Positions 11,753 through 23,817 are shown, counted from the stretch's first letter. The stretch: DNA of 64,000 nt from Erinaceus europaeus (GCF_950295315.1 NC_080179.1:66474626-66538625), one strand, 5' to 3'. The notes: a model not told the origin generated them from the sequence alone. Made by a program: numbers and translations.

Positions 11753-12477
11753 TAGAAAAAAAATCCAATTCAGTTCCCTATAATTATATCAGAAAAAATG
11801 CATCTAACAATAAACTGATCTCTTAGCTACTCTGTGTGATATATCTTGAGGATTTCTCAAAGGATGGCGAGAAGGCCTTGCCCATGTGTTCAAATTTGGT
11901 TTTGGGTCTTCGCATCATCTTCAGTTTTGGAAGTGGAAACTAGGAGAGAAATTCAAACTGTGGACATAGGTAATGGAGAAAGAAAGTTCATATCACCTAG
12001 CAAGCAGAAATAAATGTGTAGGTGGGACAGTTTATTTTATTAACTCAAGTCAGTAAGTTAGTATCCATGAGCAATATAAGGGTAAAGTGAGCATATGTTT
12101 TCTATAATAAAATAAATGATAAAAAAAAAAGGTGATCTCCATTCTCACAAAATGTAACATCTAGTAGAGAAAGTTAAACAGCAAAATGGTCTTATTCATA
12201 GTTTACAGATAAACTGCTTTGAGGCAGCAAGGAAAAAAAAAATTCAAGTATGGAGAAAAGAAAGCTACACTTTGAACCCAGTTTAACTGTTTCTCAGGGT
12301 GGGCCTTCTCAGGTAAGTCAAGTCTCTAGGCCTTTGTTTTGGCTTTTTTGGGTCTTTAAGTTCATTGTAAAAAATTAAAGAGGATCGAAACAAAGCATTC
12401 AGTGCAGCCATGACACATGGAGGACATGCAATATTATTAACTGGAAGATACAAAGAAGTTGAAGAAGGTAATAATTT
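11753..12477. other. No gene or repeat recognised
   Basis: AT-rich; nothing coding or repetitive that I can support. Confidence 0.5.
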
Positions 12478-12706
12478 TCCTTATTTTTTTGTTACCTTTA
12501 CTTATTTACTGGAAAGAGAAAAAGCTAGAAATCAAGAGGAAGGGAAGTGAAAGAGGGAGAGAGACAGAGAGACAGAGAGACACCTGCAGAACTGCTTCAC
12601 CACCTGTGACGCTTTCCCCCTGCAGGTGGGGACCAGGGGCTTGAACCCTGGTCCTTGTGCACTGTAACATGTGCAGTCAGCCAGGTGTGCCACTGTCCAG
12701 CCCCAG
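12478..12706 (-). mobile_element. SINE family B
   Basis: Minus-strand copy with head, B-box (agggttcaagcccctggt), core, CT-rich body and T-rich (minus-strand A-rich) tail near 12480. Confidence 0.88.
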
Positions 12707-15130
12707 AAAGTAATAACTTTATCAGATAACTTGAAGACAGTTACACAAGTAAACCAATAGGATTTAGAATGCTAACAATCCTATTTTCAGTAAAATAAAC
12801 ACAGTTAACTGAAAATTCATCTGCTTTCTGGTTTTGTTGCAGTTGAAAGAAAAAAGGATTTGGCATGTTAAGAAGCAGAAATCAATCATCAAAAAAGAAT
12901 TGATGGAAAAGGATTCCTACATAAGAGTCTTGAGGGGGGTGGAGGGGAGAAGAGTGAAGAATTAGGCAATGTTCTTCCCTGCATAGGTCAGTTTACCAAG
13001 AAGCTGAATATCACTACTAACTCAGCAAGAGTTAGCTCCTGGCATCAGAGGGGTTTCTGATTGTTTAGTTGTATTTTAATTGCTTTTTTCCATCAGGGGT
13101 TTGTCCAGAAGCTTTCTTTTTAAATTTGGTTTTATTTCTTTTTGCAATTTTTTTTTTTTAATCTGGAAAGCTCTCAACCTTCTAAGAGCTTTTGTTATGA
13201 ATCTCTCAGGTCTAGGAACCCTGGTCTCCTTTGAACACATGAGGAGTGGGGTTAATTGAGGCAATTTTCATTGTAAAGATAAGCTCAGATATTTTCAATT
13301 CTTATTTGATAAAAAGTAGTGGGGAAAGTAATCAATGTCAATGTTGACTATGTAGCCTTATGTCCTTTTTTCCCCAAAAGGATTCTCTGAAGTATCAGAA
13401 TTGGAGAGAAATTGAAATAACCTCACATATAAAAGAATAAGCCTGGCAATATTTTTAACAGCCTTAAAATATTCCTGTAAGCATGTGTCAACATCTGTAC
13501 TGTAAAACAGGCTCTAATAAAGTAATAATAGAAAATACATTCCTGTGCCTACAAGATGCCTGCAAGTTTGACTACCAATAATTGTCTTGGTTTGCATTCA
13601 AGTCCACTGAACTACCAGCAAGCGCACAGTAGCATAAGTCTGCTGGCCTGCCTATAGCTAAAAAGGTGGTTTCCATCTAGGGCATCTTCCACATTGTTAA
13701 GCAAAACCATATGGAAGGGTATGTTTGGAGGGATGGGGGTTATTTATATTCACAATGGAATGTCCCTATATTGAGGCCTTAACATAGCATAGGAAATCCT
13801 CCTGTGATTCCTCTTTCTGTTTAAAGCCCCATTTGTTCTCAGGGATGAGCAAAGAGTCATTTTTACTGAAAATCTTATACTCAAAATTGGTGCACCATGA
13901 TAAATTGGATCTAAAGGGGAAGGTCTTAGCTCTTTTGTGACAGCAGCACTTGCCACATGTTTTATGTTAATGTCCCATGCTGGCAAAGTACTTTGTCCTA
14001 CTTTTCTTTTTTTTATTATTGATACTTAAAGAGAAAAGTGCACACTCTCTCTATAAGCTTTCCAAAAATGCCCTCCTTAGGCTTTCCTCTCCAAGAAACG
14101 GGGTCAATCAAGGAGAAGAAGTGTTAAAAGCAATTTAAAAGGAAAAAAGTATAGTTGTAAAAATTAATATCATGAGCATTTTATATATCTATTATTGGTT
14201 ACAGTAAATGTGCAGACATAGTAATAAATACATCTGAGGGAAAGATACCTAAGTCCTGCCTGAAACATTGTTAGAGATGTGTTTACAATGAGTATTACAA
14301 GTATTAAAACAGATAACAACATCTGCTATGACTGACTCATTTTCTCTCCACGGATGGTAAGGTGCATAGATTATTGATGTTGCATATGTGTTTTTCTTTG
14401 ATCTATTCATACCCTCCTAGTTTTCCATCATCATAAGCGATCAATACAGCCATTTTTACAGGAAAAGTGATCAGAAAATACTTCCTAATTTGGGTCTTTA
14501 ATTGTGCAAGTGGGGCTGTGGCTACCACAAGTTGCTAAGAGTAACTCCCTAGCTAGTTTATTTCTTCAGTTTAGAAGACTTAAATTTATTTGCAGCAAAA
14601 TAGCAAAGAAATAAGGTATTCAAGCAATAATTCCCAAAGATAACATACTTTTACACCATTCTTTCTTTGTTATTATCCTTAATTGTTTTCAATAATGGTG
14701 ACCTACAATATTTTGTACTCATTGAAACTATTTGCATCCTTGGAGACTACTCCTCTTTGGAATTACAATGTGCTTTGTATGTAGTTACAACTGTATAGCA
14801 CTATCTCCCCTAGTAGGATATAAACTTTCACAGAGCAAGAAACATCTTAGTCCTTTTTTTTAAGGGGGGGATTGAATGAAAGTGATAGAGGAAAGCAGAT
14901 CTTATCTACAATGAAGTAATATCTGTGCTTCATGACCTTTGTTGGATCCCAGTGAAGGAATTTGTATTACTTCTTTAGTCTTATCAGAGTTAATCCTTAT
15001 AGCGTCCTAAGTAACAATCAAGGTTATAAATGAGAAAAAATTGCAAATTATTTAATTATTAATCTTATTTTATATCAGATATTATATGCCAATAATTAAT
15101 ATTTAATGAGTTCTTGTGTGAGACACTCTA
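12707..15130. other. No gene or repeat recognised (2.4 kb)
   Basis: Ordinary AT-rich DNA. Short open frames (13076-13264, 13750-13986, both minus) have no motif or context. A retroviral insertion begins at its right end. Confidence 0.5.
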
Positions 15131-15136
15131 AATGTT

Positions 15137-15398
15137 TGTTGTTTTATCCAGGCTGGCTTCACGGGCGGGTAACAGAGACGACCAGAGACACACGGCTGGG
15201 CTGAGAATGCAGTTTAATCTTTATTCACGAACGGGCAAATCACCACACCATGTGCTTTTCTCCATCATCTTCTCTCCGCCGCTGCAGCTGGGACTCTGCC
15301 CGTCCTTAGCATAGGGGGTGGGGAGAAACCAGGGTGTGAAACTAGCAAGGGGCAAACCAATTCTTCTCAGAGGTTGGGGGGAAGGGAACATACCAACA
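15137..15398 (-). repeat. ERV 3' LTR
   Basis: Minus strand begins TGTTGGTATG and ends AAAACAACA, the TG...CA ends of a retroviral LTR. A polyadenylation signal (AATAAA, plus 15220-15225) lies towards the LTR's 3' end. Pairs with 17081-17342. Confidence 0.93.
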
Positions 15399-15412
15399 AT
15401 TCCCCCTTCTGT
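15399..15412 (-). promoter_or_regulatory. ERV polypurine tract
   Basis: Directly next to the 3' LTR the minus strand reads ACAGAAGGGGGAAT, a purine-rich run of the kind that primes plus-strand DNA synthesis. Confidence 0.8.
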
Positions 15413-17060
15413 TTTTAACTAAATGACCACAGTATCAGGGGTGTGGGGTGAACAGAAACCTATATCGTACAGGCATTTTCAAAAAAGAAACTGGCACAAA
15501 CATGGAGAAACATGTAAGCAAGTAACAAGAACCAGTGTGCTGCCAAGGGAGGGCCTAAGGGGGCCATTTTTTTGCCTCTGTGGGCAAAACTTTATCAGCT
15601 TAAAAAAAAACATTTCCTGCCTCTGGGGGGCATACTTGCCTCGACTGGCATTTTATAGCATGGGGGCGAGGAACGGCCTAGAGTCCCAAAGGCAGCTGGC
15701 TGCAGTCAGTGTTTGAGAAATATAGCAGCACTTTTGCACTTTTGTGCAAAGTGTCTAAGGGTGTACCAGTGAGTCTAATAGGAGTGCCAGTCGAAAGCAG
15801 ATGTCCACGGAAGAATGCCAGAGGGTGGAGCGTTGTATGAGGAAGGTCCGCTGCTGGAATTCTGCTTTTCTATAGAGAACTTGACAGCTGCACTATGAAA
15901 CAAACTTGTAGCAGGTTAGAAGTTTATTACAATTGATAACTATTACAATTAGAAGTCTTTTTTAGAATGATTTTAAGGTTGGTTAAAGTTTAAACAATAG
16001 AATGTGAAAAGGTAAACATGAGAATCAAGGAAAGAAAACCTCAGGCATGAGTATCATTAGCATAGCCATTGTGTAATCTACCATTTCTAATAGGGAAGGT
16101 AATCGAGGGTTTTACATATCAACAAGTTTATTTAACCTTTTGTTACACCCATTTAAGATGGAGACACACCCTAGGTGTGCACAGGTTTTGTTTAGACCAA
16201 CTTAGTTAAAATATATTGATTGTTAACTAATTTTTACCTCAGACTTTATATGTAAGTTAATTTTATCTTTATGAGAATTACGTTGAAAACCTTTTTCATT
16301 TAACTTTGCCTGGTAAGAATTTAGCCTTAAAGTTATATTCTTAACCTTAAAGTTAATGTTACCAAACTTTAAACACACACATACACATGGTCTTCAATAT
16401 ACAAGGAGAGAAACTTTTGTTTCAAAGACATGTCATTTTAAACACGAATTTAGATCTATACTGTCTTAGCCATTCTGGGAGTGCGTTGTCCAGCGGTGGC
16501 CTCTTGGGAAGCTTCACTTCTAGGAATTGCAGGTTGTGATCTCTGGACGAATCTCTGCATATTTTAGCTCGTCTGCCTTCAGATCCAAGCTGGAGATCTC
16601 GGCCAGGGGGCCCAGTTTCGGCAGGGAGCCCGTGGTCTCTGGGTGGTCCGGGATCTGTCCAGACTTCATAGCACGAGGGCGGGCGGGCCAGCCGTGCAGA
16701 AGGCGCGGGCCGAGGTGCCCCGGGGTGACGGCCATGATAGGCTGCTGCGGCCCTGCCCCATGGCCCTGCCATGTCTGCTGCCCTACTCACAGTAGCCTAG
16801 CAGCATGGAGGGAGCCCATGACCAGTGCCCCACGCCACGCGGTGGAAAGCCGGCTCCTGCGAGCTGGCGTTGGGCTCCTGCGGGCTGGCGTTGGGCAGAA
16901 ACCACAGAGTTGTCCAGAGATAAATGTTCCAGAAACAGTAAAACAGTCTCATGAAGAGAGGGCAGACGCCTTTGGAGATCTCTTCACAAGCAGAAGAGAA
17001 GGCCATAGTGCATAGGTAGCCAAATTGTCTTCACTTATCTGAGAGATGTGCAGGTCCATT
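15413..17060 (-). other. ERV internal region without viral genes
   Basis: Bases 15413-16440 are AT-rich with no long frame. Bases 16600-16900 are strongly GC-rich and include two tandem copies of a 17-base unit with 'gctggcgttgggc' near 16860-16900. The longest minus-strand frames are 16422-16790 (122 codons, Pro/Arg-rich, ending LPEWLRQYRSKFVFKMTCL) and 16797-17006; neither shows a retroviral motif I recognise. The GC-rich block may be captured sequence or a degraded leader. Confidence 0.6.
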
Positions 17061-17078
17061 CCCACATTGTAGGCGCCA
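17061..17078 (-). promoter_or_regulatory. ERV primer-binding site, Lys-tRNA-like
   Basis: Two bases inside the 5' LTR the minus strand reads TGGCGCCTACAATGTGGG. The TGGCGCC start and GTGGG end fit the tRNA-Lys primer site of betaretrovirus-like elements; the middle is imperfect. Confidence 0.75.
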
Positions 17079-17080
17079 TA

Positions 17081-17342
17081 TGTTGTTTTATCCGGGCTGG
17101 CTTCACGGGCGGGTAACAGAGACGACCAGAGACACACGGCTGGGCTGAGAATGCAGTTTAATCTTTATTCACGAACGGGCAAATCACCACACCATGTGCT
17201 TTTCTCCATCATCTTCTCTCTGCCACTGCTGCTGGGACTCTGCCTATCCTTAGCACAGGGGGCGCGGAGAAAGCGGGAAGCGAAACTAGCAAGGGGCAAA
17301 CCAATTCTTCTCAGAGGTCGGGGGGAAGGGAACATACCAACA
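17081..17342 (-). repeat. ERV 5' LTR
   Basis: Same length and ends as the 3' LTR, with a polyadenylation signal at plus 17164-17169. Differences from the partner cluster in 17220-17280 and are partly CpG-type transitions. Confidence 0.93.
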
Positions 17343-17564
17343 AATGTTCAATATAGATTCTCACGAGTCTCAAACACATGCACAAACATACAGTCCTAGG
17401 TATAGATAACATGATTGCAGTGAAGAAAACTGAGGAGATAAAATGTAAAAAAAAACATAACATAAAAGGCAGGATTAGAATCCAGGTCTGTTGCCTTCAA
17501 GTTTCTGTATATCTAAATAACAATAAAACATAGTATGAAGATGATCTCTTAAAAATATAACAAG

Positions 17565-17770
17565 ATCAGAAGAGAAAAAACAAGCAGAACCTGAACTTGA
17601 GTTGATGTATTGCACCAAAGTAAAAGACTCTGGGGCTTGTGTGTGTGGGGGGAGAATACAGGTCCAAAAAGGATGATAAAGGAACTAGTGGGGTTGTATT
17701 GTTATATGGAAAACTGGCAAATGTTTGTATTTAGTATTGAATGTACAACAATAATTCCCCAATAAAGAAA
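17565..17770 (+). mobile_element. L1 type 1 3' UTR fragment
   Basis: Reads from 'agaagagaaaaaacaagcag' through 'accaaagtaaaagactctgg' to 'ttccccaataaagaaata'. Severely 5'-truncated; its tail has turned into the TA repeat that follows. Confidence 0.9.
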
Positions 17771-17799
17771 TATATATATACATATATATACACTCTATA

Positions 17800-17845
<46 letters not shown>

Positions 17846-17848
17846 ATA
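17771..17848. repeat. (TA)n microsatellite
   Basis: Interrupted TA repeat, with 'cactcta' repeated at about 17790 and 17851. It lies in the tail of the L1 fragment and may also be part of the target of the next L1. Confidence 0.95.
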
Positions 17849-17856
17849 TATACACT

Positions 17857-20237
17857 CTAATAGAGAAATACCAAAGGAGACCACCTGGGACCACAACAAG
17901 ACAGGACTAGAATGACTTCAGACCCACCAAATCACCTGTGAGTGCAAAAACGTGTAGCTCTTGGACAGAGAGAAGCAGATGAAGCAATAGATGCAGAGAA
18001 AGCCTTTGACAAAATACAACATCCCTTTATGATCAAAACACTACAAAAATGGGAATAGATGGGAAATTCCTGAATATAGTGGAGTCTATACATAGCAAAC
18101 CTACAGCCAAAATCATACTAAGTGGTGAAAAACTAGAAGCATTTCCCCTCAAATCAGATACTAGACAGGGATGCCCAATATCACCATTACTATTCAACAT
18201 AGTGTTAGAAGTTCTTGCCATAGCAATCAGGCAGGAGCAAGGAATTAAAGTCATACAGATTGGAAGAAAAGAAATCAAACTCTCCCTATTTGCAGATGAC
18301 ATGATAGTATACATAGAAAAACCTAAGGGTATCATCAGACAATACAGTAAGGTGTCAGGCTACATAATTAACTTTCAAAAGTCAGTGGCATTCCTCTATG
18401 CAAACAATAACTTAGAAGAAGCTGAAATCCAGAAATCAATTCCTTTTACTATAGCAACAAAAACAATAAAATATCTAGGAGTAAACCTAACCAAAGAAAT
18501 GAAAGATTTGTATACTGAAAATTATGAGTCACTACTCAAAGAAATTGAAAAAGACACAAAGAATTGGAAAGATATTCCATGCTCATGGGTTGGAAGAATT
18601 AACATCATCAGAATGAATATACTACCCAGAGCCATCTACAAATTTAATGCTATCCCTATCAAGATCCCAACCACATCTTGTAGGAGAATAAAACAAATGC
18701 TACAAATGTTTATCTGGAATCAGAAAAGACCTAGAATTGCCAAAACAATCTTGAGAAGAAAGAACAGAACCGGAGGCATCACACTCCTAGATCTCTAATT
18801 ATATTACAGGGCCATTCTCATCAAAACTGCTTGGTACTGGAACATGAATAGACATACTGACCAGTGGAATAGAATTCAGAGCCCAGAAGTAAGCCCCCAC
18901 ACTTATGGACATCTAATCTTTGACAAAGGGGCCCAGACTATTAAATGGGGAAAACAAAGTCTCTTCAACAAATGGTGTTGCAAAAAATGGGTTGAAAAAT
19001 GCAGAAGAATGAAAGTGAACCACTATACCTCACCAAATACAAAAGTAAATTCCAAGTGGAACAAGGACTTGGATGTTAGACCACAAACTATCAGATACTT
19101 AGAGGAAAATATTGGCAGAACTCTTTTCCACATCAATTTTAAAGACATCTTCAGTGAAACAAATCCAATTACAAAGAAGACTAAGGCAAGCATAAACCTA
19201 TGGGACTACATCAAATTAAAAAGCTTCTGCATAGCAAAAGAAACTACTACCCAAACAGAGACCCCTCACAGAATGAGAGAAGATCTTTACATGTCATAAA
19301 TCAGACAAGAGGCCAATAACCAAAATATATAGAGAGCTTGACAAACTCAAGAACAAGAAAACAAATAATTCCATCTAAAAATGAGGAGAGGACATGGACA
19401 GAATATTAATCACAGAAGAAATCCAAAAGGCCGAGAAACACATGAAAAAATGTTCCAAGTCTTTGATTGTCAGAGAAATGCAAATAAAGACAACAATGAG
19501 ATATCACTCCTATGAGAAAGTCATACATAAGAAAATGTAGCAGCAGCAAATGCTGGAGAGGTTGTGTGGTCAAAGTAACCCTCCTGCACTGCTGGTGGGA
19601 ATGTCAATTGGTCCAACCTCTGTGGAGAACAGTCTGGAGAACTCTCAGAAGGCTAGAAATGGACCTACCCTATGACCCTGCAATTCCTCTCCTGGGGATA
19701 TATCCTAAGGAACCCAACATACCCATCCAAAAAGATCTGTGTACATATATGTTCATGGCAGCACAATTTGTAATAGCCAAAACCTGGAAGCAACCCAGGT
19801 GTCCAACAACAGATGAGTGGCTGAGCAAGACGTGGTATATATACACAATGGAATACTACTCAGCTATTAAAAAACAGTGACTTCACCATTTTCAGCTGAT
19901 CTTGGATGGACCTTGGAAAAATCATGTTGAGTGAAAAAAGTCAGAAACAGAAGGATGAATATGGGATGATCTCACTCTCATGCAGAAGTTGAAAAACAGC
20001 ATCCGAAGAGAAACCACAAACTGGAATTGAACTGAACTGAAATTGGCATATTGCACCAAAGTAAAAGACTCTGGGATGAGTGGAGGGGAGAATACAGATC
20101 CAACAAGGATGACAGAGGACCTAGTGGGGGTTGTATTGTTATATGGAAAACTGGGAAATGTTATGCGTGTACAAACTATTGTATTTATTGTCAAATGTAA
20201 AACATTAATTCCCCAATAAAGAAATTAAAAATATATA
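17857..20237 (+). mobile_element. L1 type 1, copy 2, with a short leader joined to the RT domain
   Basis: From about 17978 it matches copy 1 at about 1547 onwards, ending in 'attccccaataaagaaatta' and an A/T tail. Upstream, 17857-17977 does not match any ORF2 part seen in this window. A plausible TSD (aaatatatatactc-like) lies at both ends, which would place the leader inside the insertion. The 3' UTR and tail are intact in outline. Confidence 0.88.
17978..19880 (+). pseudogene. L1 ORF2 remnant, RT palm and C-terminal region
   Basis: Longest pieces: 18049-18798 (249 codons) and 18844-19299 (151 codons), then 19512-19880. The first holds the RT palm: [19 protein letters not shown] at residues 39-57 and FADDM at 81-85, the two catalytic Asp residues being present. 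It has an in-frame loss of seven codons relative to copy 1 near 18329. The break after LDL (stop near 18798) occurs at the same codon in copy 1. Endonuclease and RT fingers are absent. Confidence 0.93.
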
Positions 20238-20619
20238 TACTCAAATAATAAAGTGCAACTTAGATAGTTAATTGAATTACTTACAGTTTACTAAACAACA
20301 TTATATATACATATTTATCTGAAATTTAAAAAAAATGCTTCAAGAGGAAGAGGGATGACTTTTGAATAGGCAAATGCACACAGATGAATTAATGTAAAGT
20401 ATATATTTTTGTAAGTCACTGATGCTGTATTCAAGAGTTTGGAACACTTTTAGAGGTAGAGAAGATCTTGAACATCATAACATATGGCATGTAAACTTAT
20501 TCCATTGGTAGCATGGACTCACTCAGGTAAAGATGGTCTTTAAAATATTCAATAATTTGATGTGGTGGGCTGGTGGTATTAATTACTTAATTTAATTGTC
20601 TATATAAATGTGATCACTG

Positions 20620-20945
20620 TCTCAGTTGCAATAGAAAAACAAAAGGTTCCTGAAGTCTCTCCTTCCCAGAACCCTACCCCATACGGGAAAGATAGAAAGA
20701 GGTCGGGGGTAAGAATAGACCTGCCACCATTCATGTCTAGCAGAGAAGCAATTACAAATGTCAGACCTCCCACTATCTTTACCCTAAAAAGTATTTTGGT
20801 CCATACTCCCAGAGAAGGTTTAAAGAATAGGGAAGTTTCTAATGGAGGGAATAGGACACAGAACTCTGGTAGTGGGAGCTGTATGGAATTATATTCCTGT
20901 TATTTTATAATCTTGTCAATCATTAAATCACTAATAAGAAATTAA
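20620..20945 (+). mobile_element. Type 2 L1 3' UTR, diverged
   Basis: Contains 'cttcccagaaccctacccca', 'agaagcaattacaaatgtca' and the 'ggtagtgggagctgtatgga' block of the type 2 3' UTR, ending in an A-rich tail. More diverged than 41628-42241. Confidence 0.8.
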
Positions 20946-21408
20946 AAAGGACACCTGGGTGTCAGATGAGTGGCTGAGCAAGTTGTGGTATATATACACA
21001 ATGGAATACTACTAAGCTGTAAAAAATGGTGACTTCACCATTTTCAGCCGATCTTGGATGGACCTTGAAAAAATCATGTTGAGTGAAATAAGTCAGAAAC
21101 AGAAGGATGAATATGGGATGATCTCACTCTCAGGCCGAAGTTGAAAAACAAGATTAGAAAAGAAAATACAAGTCAAACCTGAAATGGAATTGGAGTATTA
21201 CACCAAAGTAAAAGACTCTGGGATGGGTGGGTGGGTGGGGAGAATACAGGTCCATGAAAGATGATGAATGACATAGTGGGGGTTGTATTGTTAACTGGGA
21301 ATCTGGGGAATTTTATGCATGTACAAACTATTGTATTTACTGTTGAATGTAAAACATTAATTCCCCAATAAAGAAATAAATTATTTAAAAAAAAAGAAAT
21401 TAAAAAGG
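20936..21408 (+). mobile_element. L1 type 1 3' end inserted into the type 2 tail, 15-bp TSD
   Basis: The TSD aagaaattaaaaagg is at 20936-20950 and 21394-21408; the insert is 20951-21393. It begins in the last codons of ORF2 (ORF2 C-terminal 'gtggtatatatacacaatgg') and ends in the type 1 3' UTR. It landed in the A-rich tail of the older element. Confidence 0.93.
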
Positions 21409-21663
21409 GTCAATTTCACAGAAATAAATTCTATAGCACTAGTTACATATGGAGACAGTCCATTTGAAGATATTATCAAGATTTTGCCCAGAAAAATTTG
21501 TGAGTAAAATAATAAACTGGAGAAGATAATGTTAGTTTAGCTGCAATAGCTTAAATTTAAGGTGCCAACTAGATCCTCAACACTACCTGGTAAGTATTTG
21601 GAACCGAATTATTAGTAAGAGGTCAAGTGATTTAAGAAAAAGAAATCTGAATGTGATCTGGAA

Positions 21664-21992
21664 GAAAATGTCATTGAGGGAGTCGGGCGTTAGCACAGTG
21701 GGTTAAGCGCAGGTGACGCAAAGCGCAAGGACTGGCATAAGAATCCCAGTTCGAGCCACCAGCTCCCCACCTGCAGGGGAGTCGCTTCACAGGCAGTGAA
21801 GCAGGTCTGCAGGTGTCTTTCTCTCCTCCTCTGTCTTACCCTCCTCTCTCTATTTCTCTCTGTCCTATCCAACAACAATGACATCAATAACAATAATAAT
21901 AGCTACAACAATAAAACAAGAGCAACAAAGACAGAATAAACTAATATAAATAAATGAATAAATAAATAAATAAATAAGGAAATGTCACTGAG
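21664..21992 (+). mobile_element. SINE family A, near full length
   Basis: Head 'gggagtcgggcgttagcaca', A-box 'cagtgggttaagcg', B-box 'agttcgagcc', core, CT-rich body, (CAA)n and (AAAT)n tail. The flanks gaaaatgtcattgag and gaaatgtcactgag form an imperfect TSD. Confidence 0.95.
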
Positions 21993-22835
21993 ATTCAGGT
22001 TTAATTTACATCAACACACCCGACTTTTTTCTGGTCTCATTTCTGTATTATAACTGAGTGCTCTAAAAACACGTGAAATTTTCATTTTTACAAGTTTTCA
22101 CTAATTTAAATCAAGAAACAAAGGAAATATATTTTCCATGATTGGGTCACAAAACATGAGTATAATTTGTGTCTCCAATATGTAGAAAAAAGAAAAAGCT
22201 AGCCCTATGAACTTCAAAGTTCATGAAAACATATTGAAAATCATGTCCTGAGGCAACAGGAGAAAGCGTGTTAATTGATAATTTGCAGAACTCCCAGAGT
22301 CAACCCACATGTGAGGAACACTAGAAAAACAATGTGCCCTTCCAATTTAATTGACTCCACTCCTTGGAGCATATTGCCTAATGAATAGACTGGGGGTGAA
22401 ACAGTGGACAGCTGGATATCAGAGAAGCATGTGATATAACTGCATGACACACAGAGATTGATTTACAAGATCAAAAACATAGCTTAGGGGAAGAACTCTT
22501 GGAATGGATTGCAGATTGGCTTGGGGACAGGAAATTAGGGTCAGTCAAAGGGAGGGGGGCTTGGTGGCAAGGCAGCTAATAAGCACAGGTCAGTCATTCT
22601 GTCTCTATATGCATGTCCCTGAAAATTGTTTTCAGAATTTTTGGAGAGCTTAAACTTCACTTTTTACAGAAAATGAGCCAATGTGGTAACTCTGGCTGGA
22701 AGAGAAATAGAGACTGTCCAACTGGTAATAGCAATCTCAAAGGAAGGCGATAACTCCCCAATGCGATTAATACAGAAACTCAGAGTAAACATTTAGAAAC
22801 TTATATAGAAGCTTGACAGAACAAAATATCTGTTC
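21993..22835. other. No gene or repeat recognised
   Basis: Ordinary sequence with no supported feature. Confidence 0.5.
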
Positions 22836-23090
22836 AAGGGAGCATAGTGGGTTAAGCGCACGTGGCATACTGCAGAAGGACCAGCGTAAGGATCCCAGTT
22901 CGAGCCCCCAGCTCCCCACCTGCAGGGGGGTCGCTTCACAGGTGGTGAAGCAGATCTGCAGGTGTCTGTCTTTCTCTCCCCCTCTCTGTCTTCCCCATTT
23001 TTCTCTGTCCTATCCAACAATGACGATAACAAGAATAACTACAACAATGAAACAAGGACAACAAAAGGGAATGTGTGTGTGTGTGTGTTT
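22836..23090 (+). mobile_element. SINE family A
   Basis: A-box 'agtgggttaagcgcac', B-box 'agttcgagcc', core and CT-rich body; the tail changes into a short (TG)n run (23070-23088). The first bases of the head are missing. Confidence 0.92.
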
Positions 23091-23561
23091 TCAACTTAAT
23101 AGTGAAAGATTTGAAAGTTTTATTTAATATGTCTTCTTAAATTCCATTTTACCACTATTATTTTAAAATATGTGTGATAGTCTGGAAGTTAAAAAAAAAA
23201 TCTGGTCCATTAACACTGACAGTCTGAGAAATATTGGTCTCAAAAAACCTTTTGATAGCAGTTGGGATTGGTACACTAGGTTTGGACTGAGAATAGGTTG
23301 ATATTTTGAAAAAATACATATATGTTGAGATTTGGAGTAGATATTTCTTAGAACTACGGACAACAAAAAAATAATGTATTTTAGGATTCCTGTGAATGAA
23401 TTACTCTCTCATTATGCCTAGATATTTATATTTTAAAAGTTCTATGGCTGATTTTTATGATCACAGAGATTTAGAAACACATCAACAGAAAACATCAATG
23501 TTCTTGATAAGGAAGTTCCTTTGTTAGAATCATTTCTACACTGTCTCAAATACTCTGTGTT
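23091..23561. other. No gene or repeat recognised
   Basis: AT-rich, nothing supported. Confidence 0.5.
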
Positions 23562-23565
23562 ATAC

Positions 23566-23609
<44 letters not shown>

Positions 23610-23721
23610 CAGTGTGTGTGTGTGTACCAGTGTGTGTGTGTGTGTATACCAGTGTGTATGTGTACCAGTGTGTGTGTGTGTGTACCAGTGTGTGTGTGTG
23701 TGTACCAGTGTGTGTGTGTAC

Positions 23722-23755
<34 letters not shown>

Positions 23756-23771
23756 CAGTGTGTGTGTGTAC

Positions 23772-23817
<46 letters not shown>

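Larger units (their letters stand above)
15131..17348 (-). mobile_element. Non-autonomous class II-like endogenous retrovirus, complete with TSD
   Basis: A 6-bp TSD (aatgtt) flanks the unit at 15131-15136 and 17343-17348. Two 262-bp LTRs in the same orientation enclose 1,682 bp. On the minus strand the order is 5' LTR, primer-binding site, internal region, polypurine tract, 3' LTR. A Lys-like primer-binding site plus a 6-bp TSD point to the betaretrovirus-like (class II, ERVK) group. I see no recognisable gag, pro, pol or env: the internal region is far too short for a full set and has only short frames, so any movement needed proteins from another element. The LTRs differ at about 15 of 262 positions by eye, so it is not a recent insertion. 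Confidence 0.9.

Noticed and set aside
15423..15716. 97-codon plus frame inside the ERV
   Set aside because: Antisense to the element, no motif, and bounded by the LTR and AT-rich sequence.
16422..16790. 122-codon minus frame considered as a retroviral gag or env
   Set aside because: No recognisable retroviral motif; composition follows the GC-rich block.
17970..17990. Splicing as the cause of the leader-RT joint in L1 copy 2
   Set aside because: Comparing with copy 1, no AG acceptor stands directly before the first shared base, so simple splicing is not supported.
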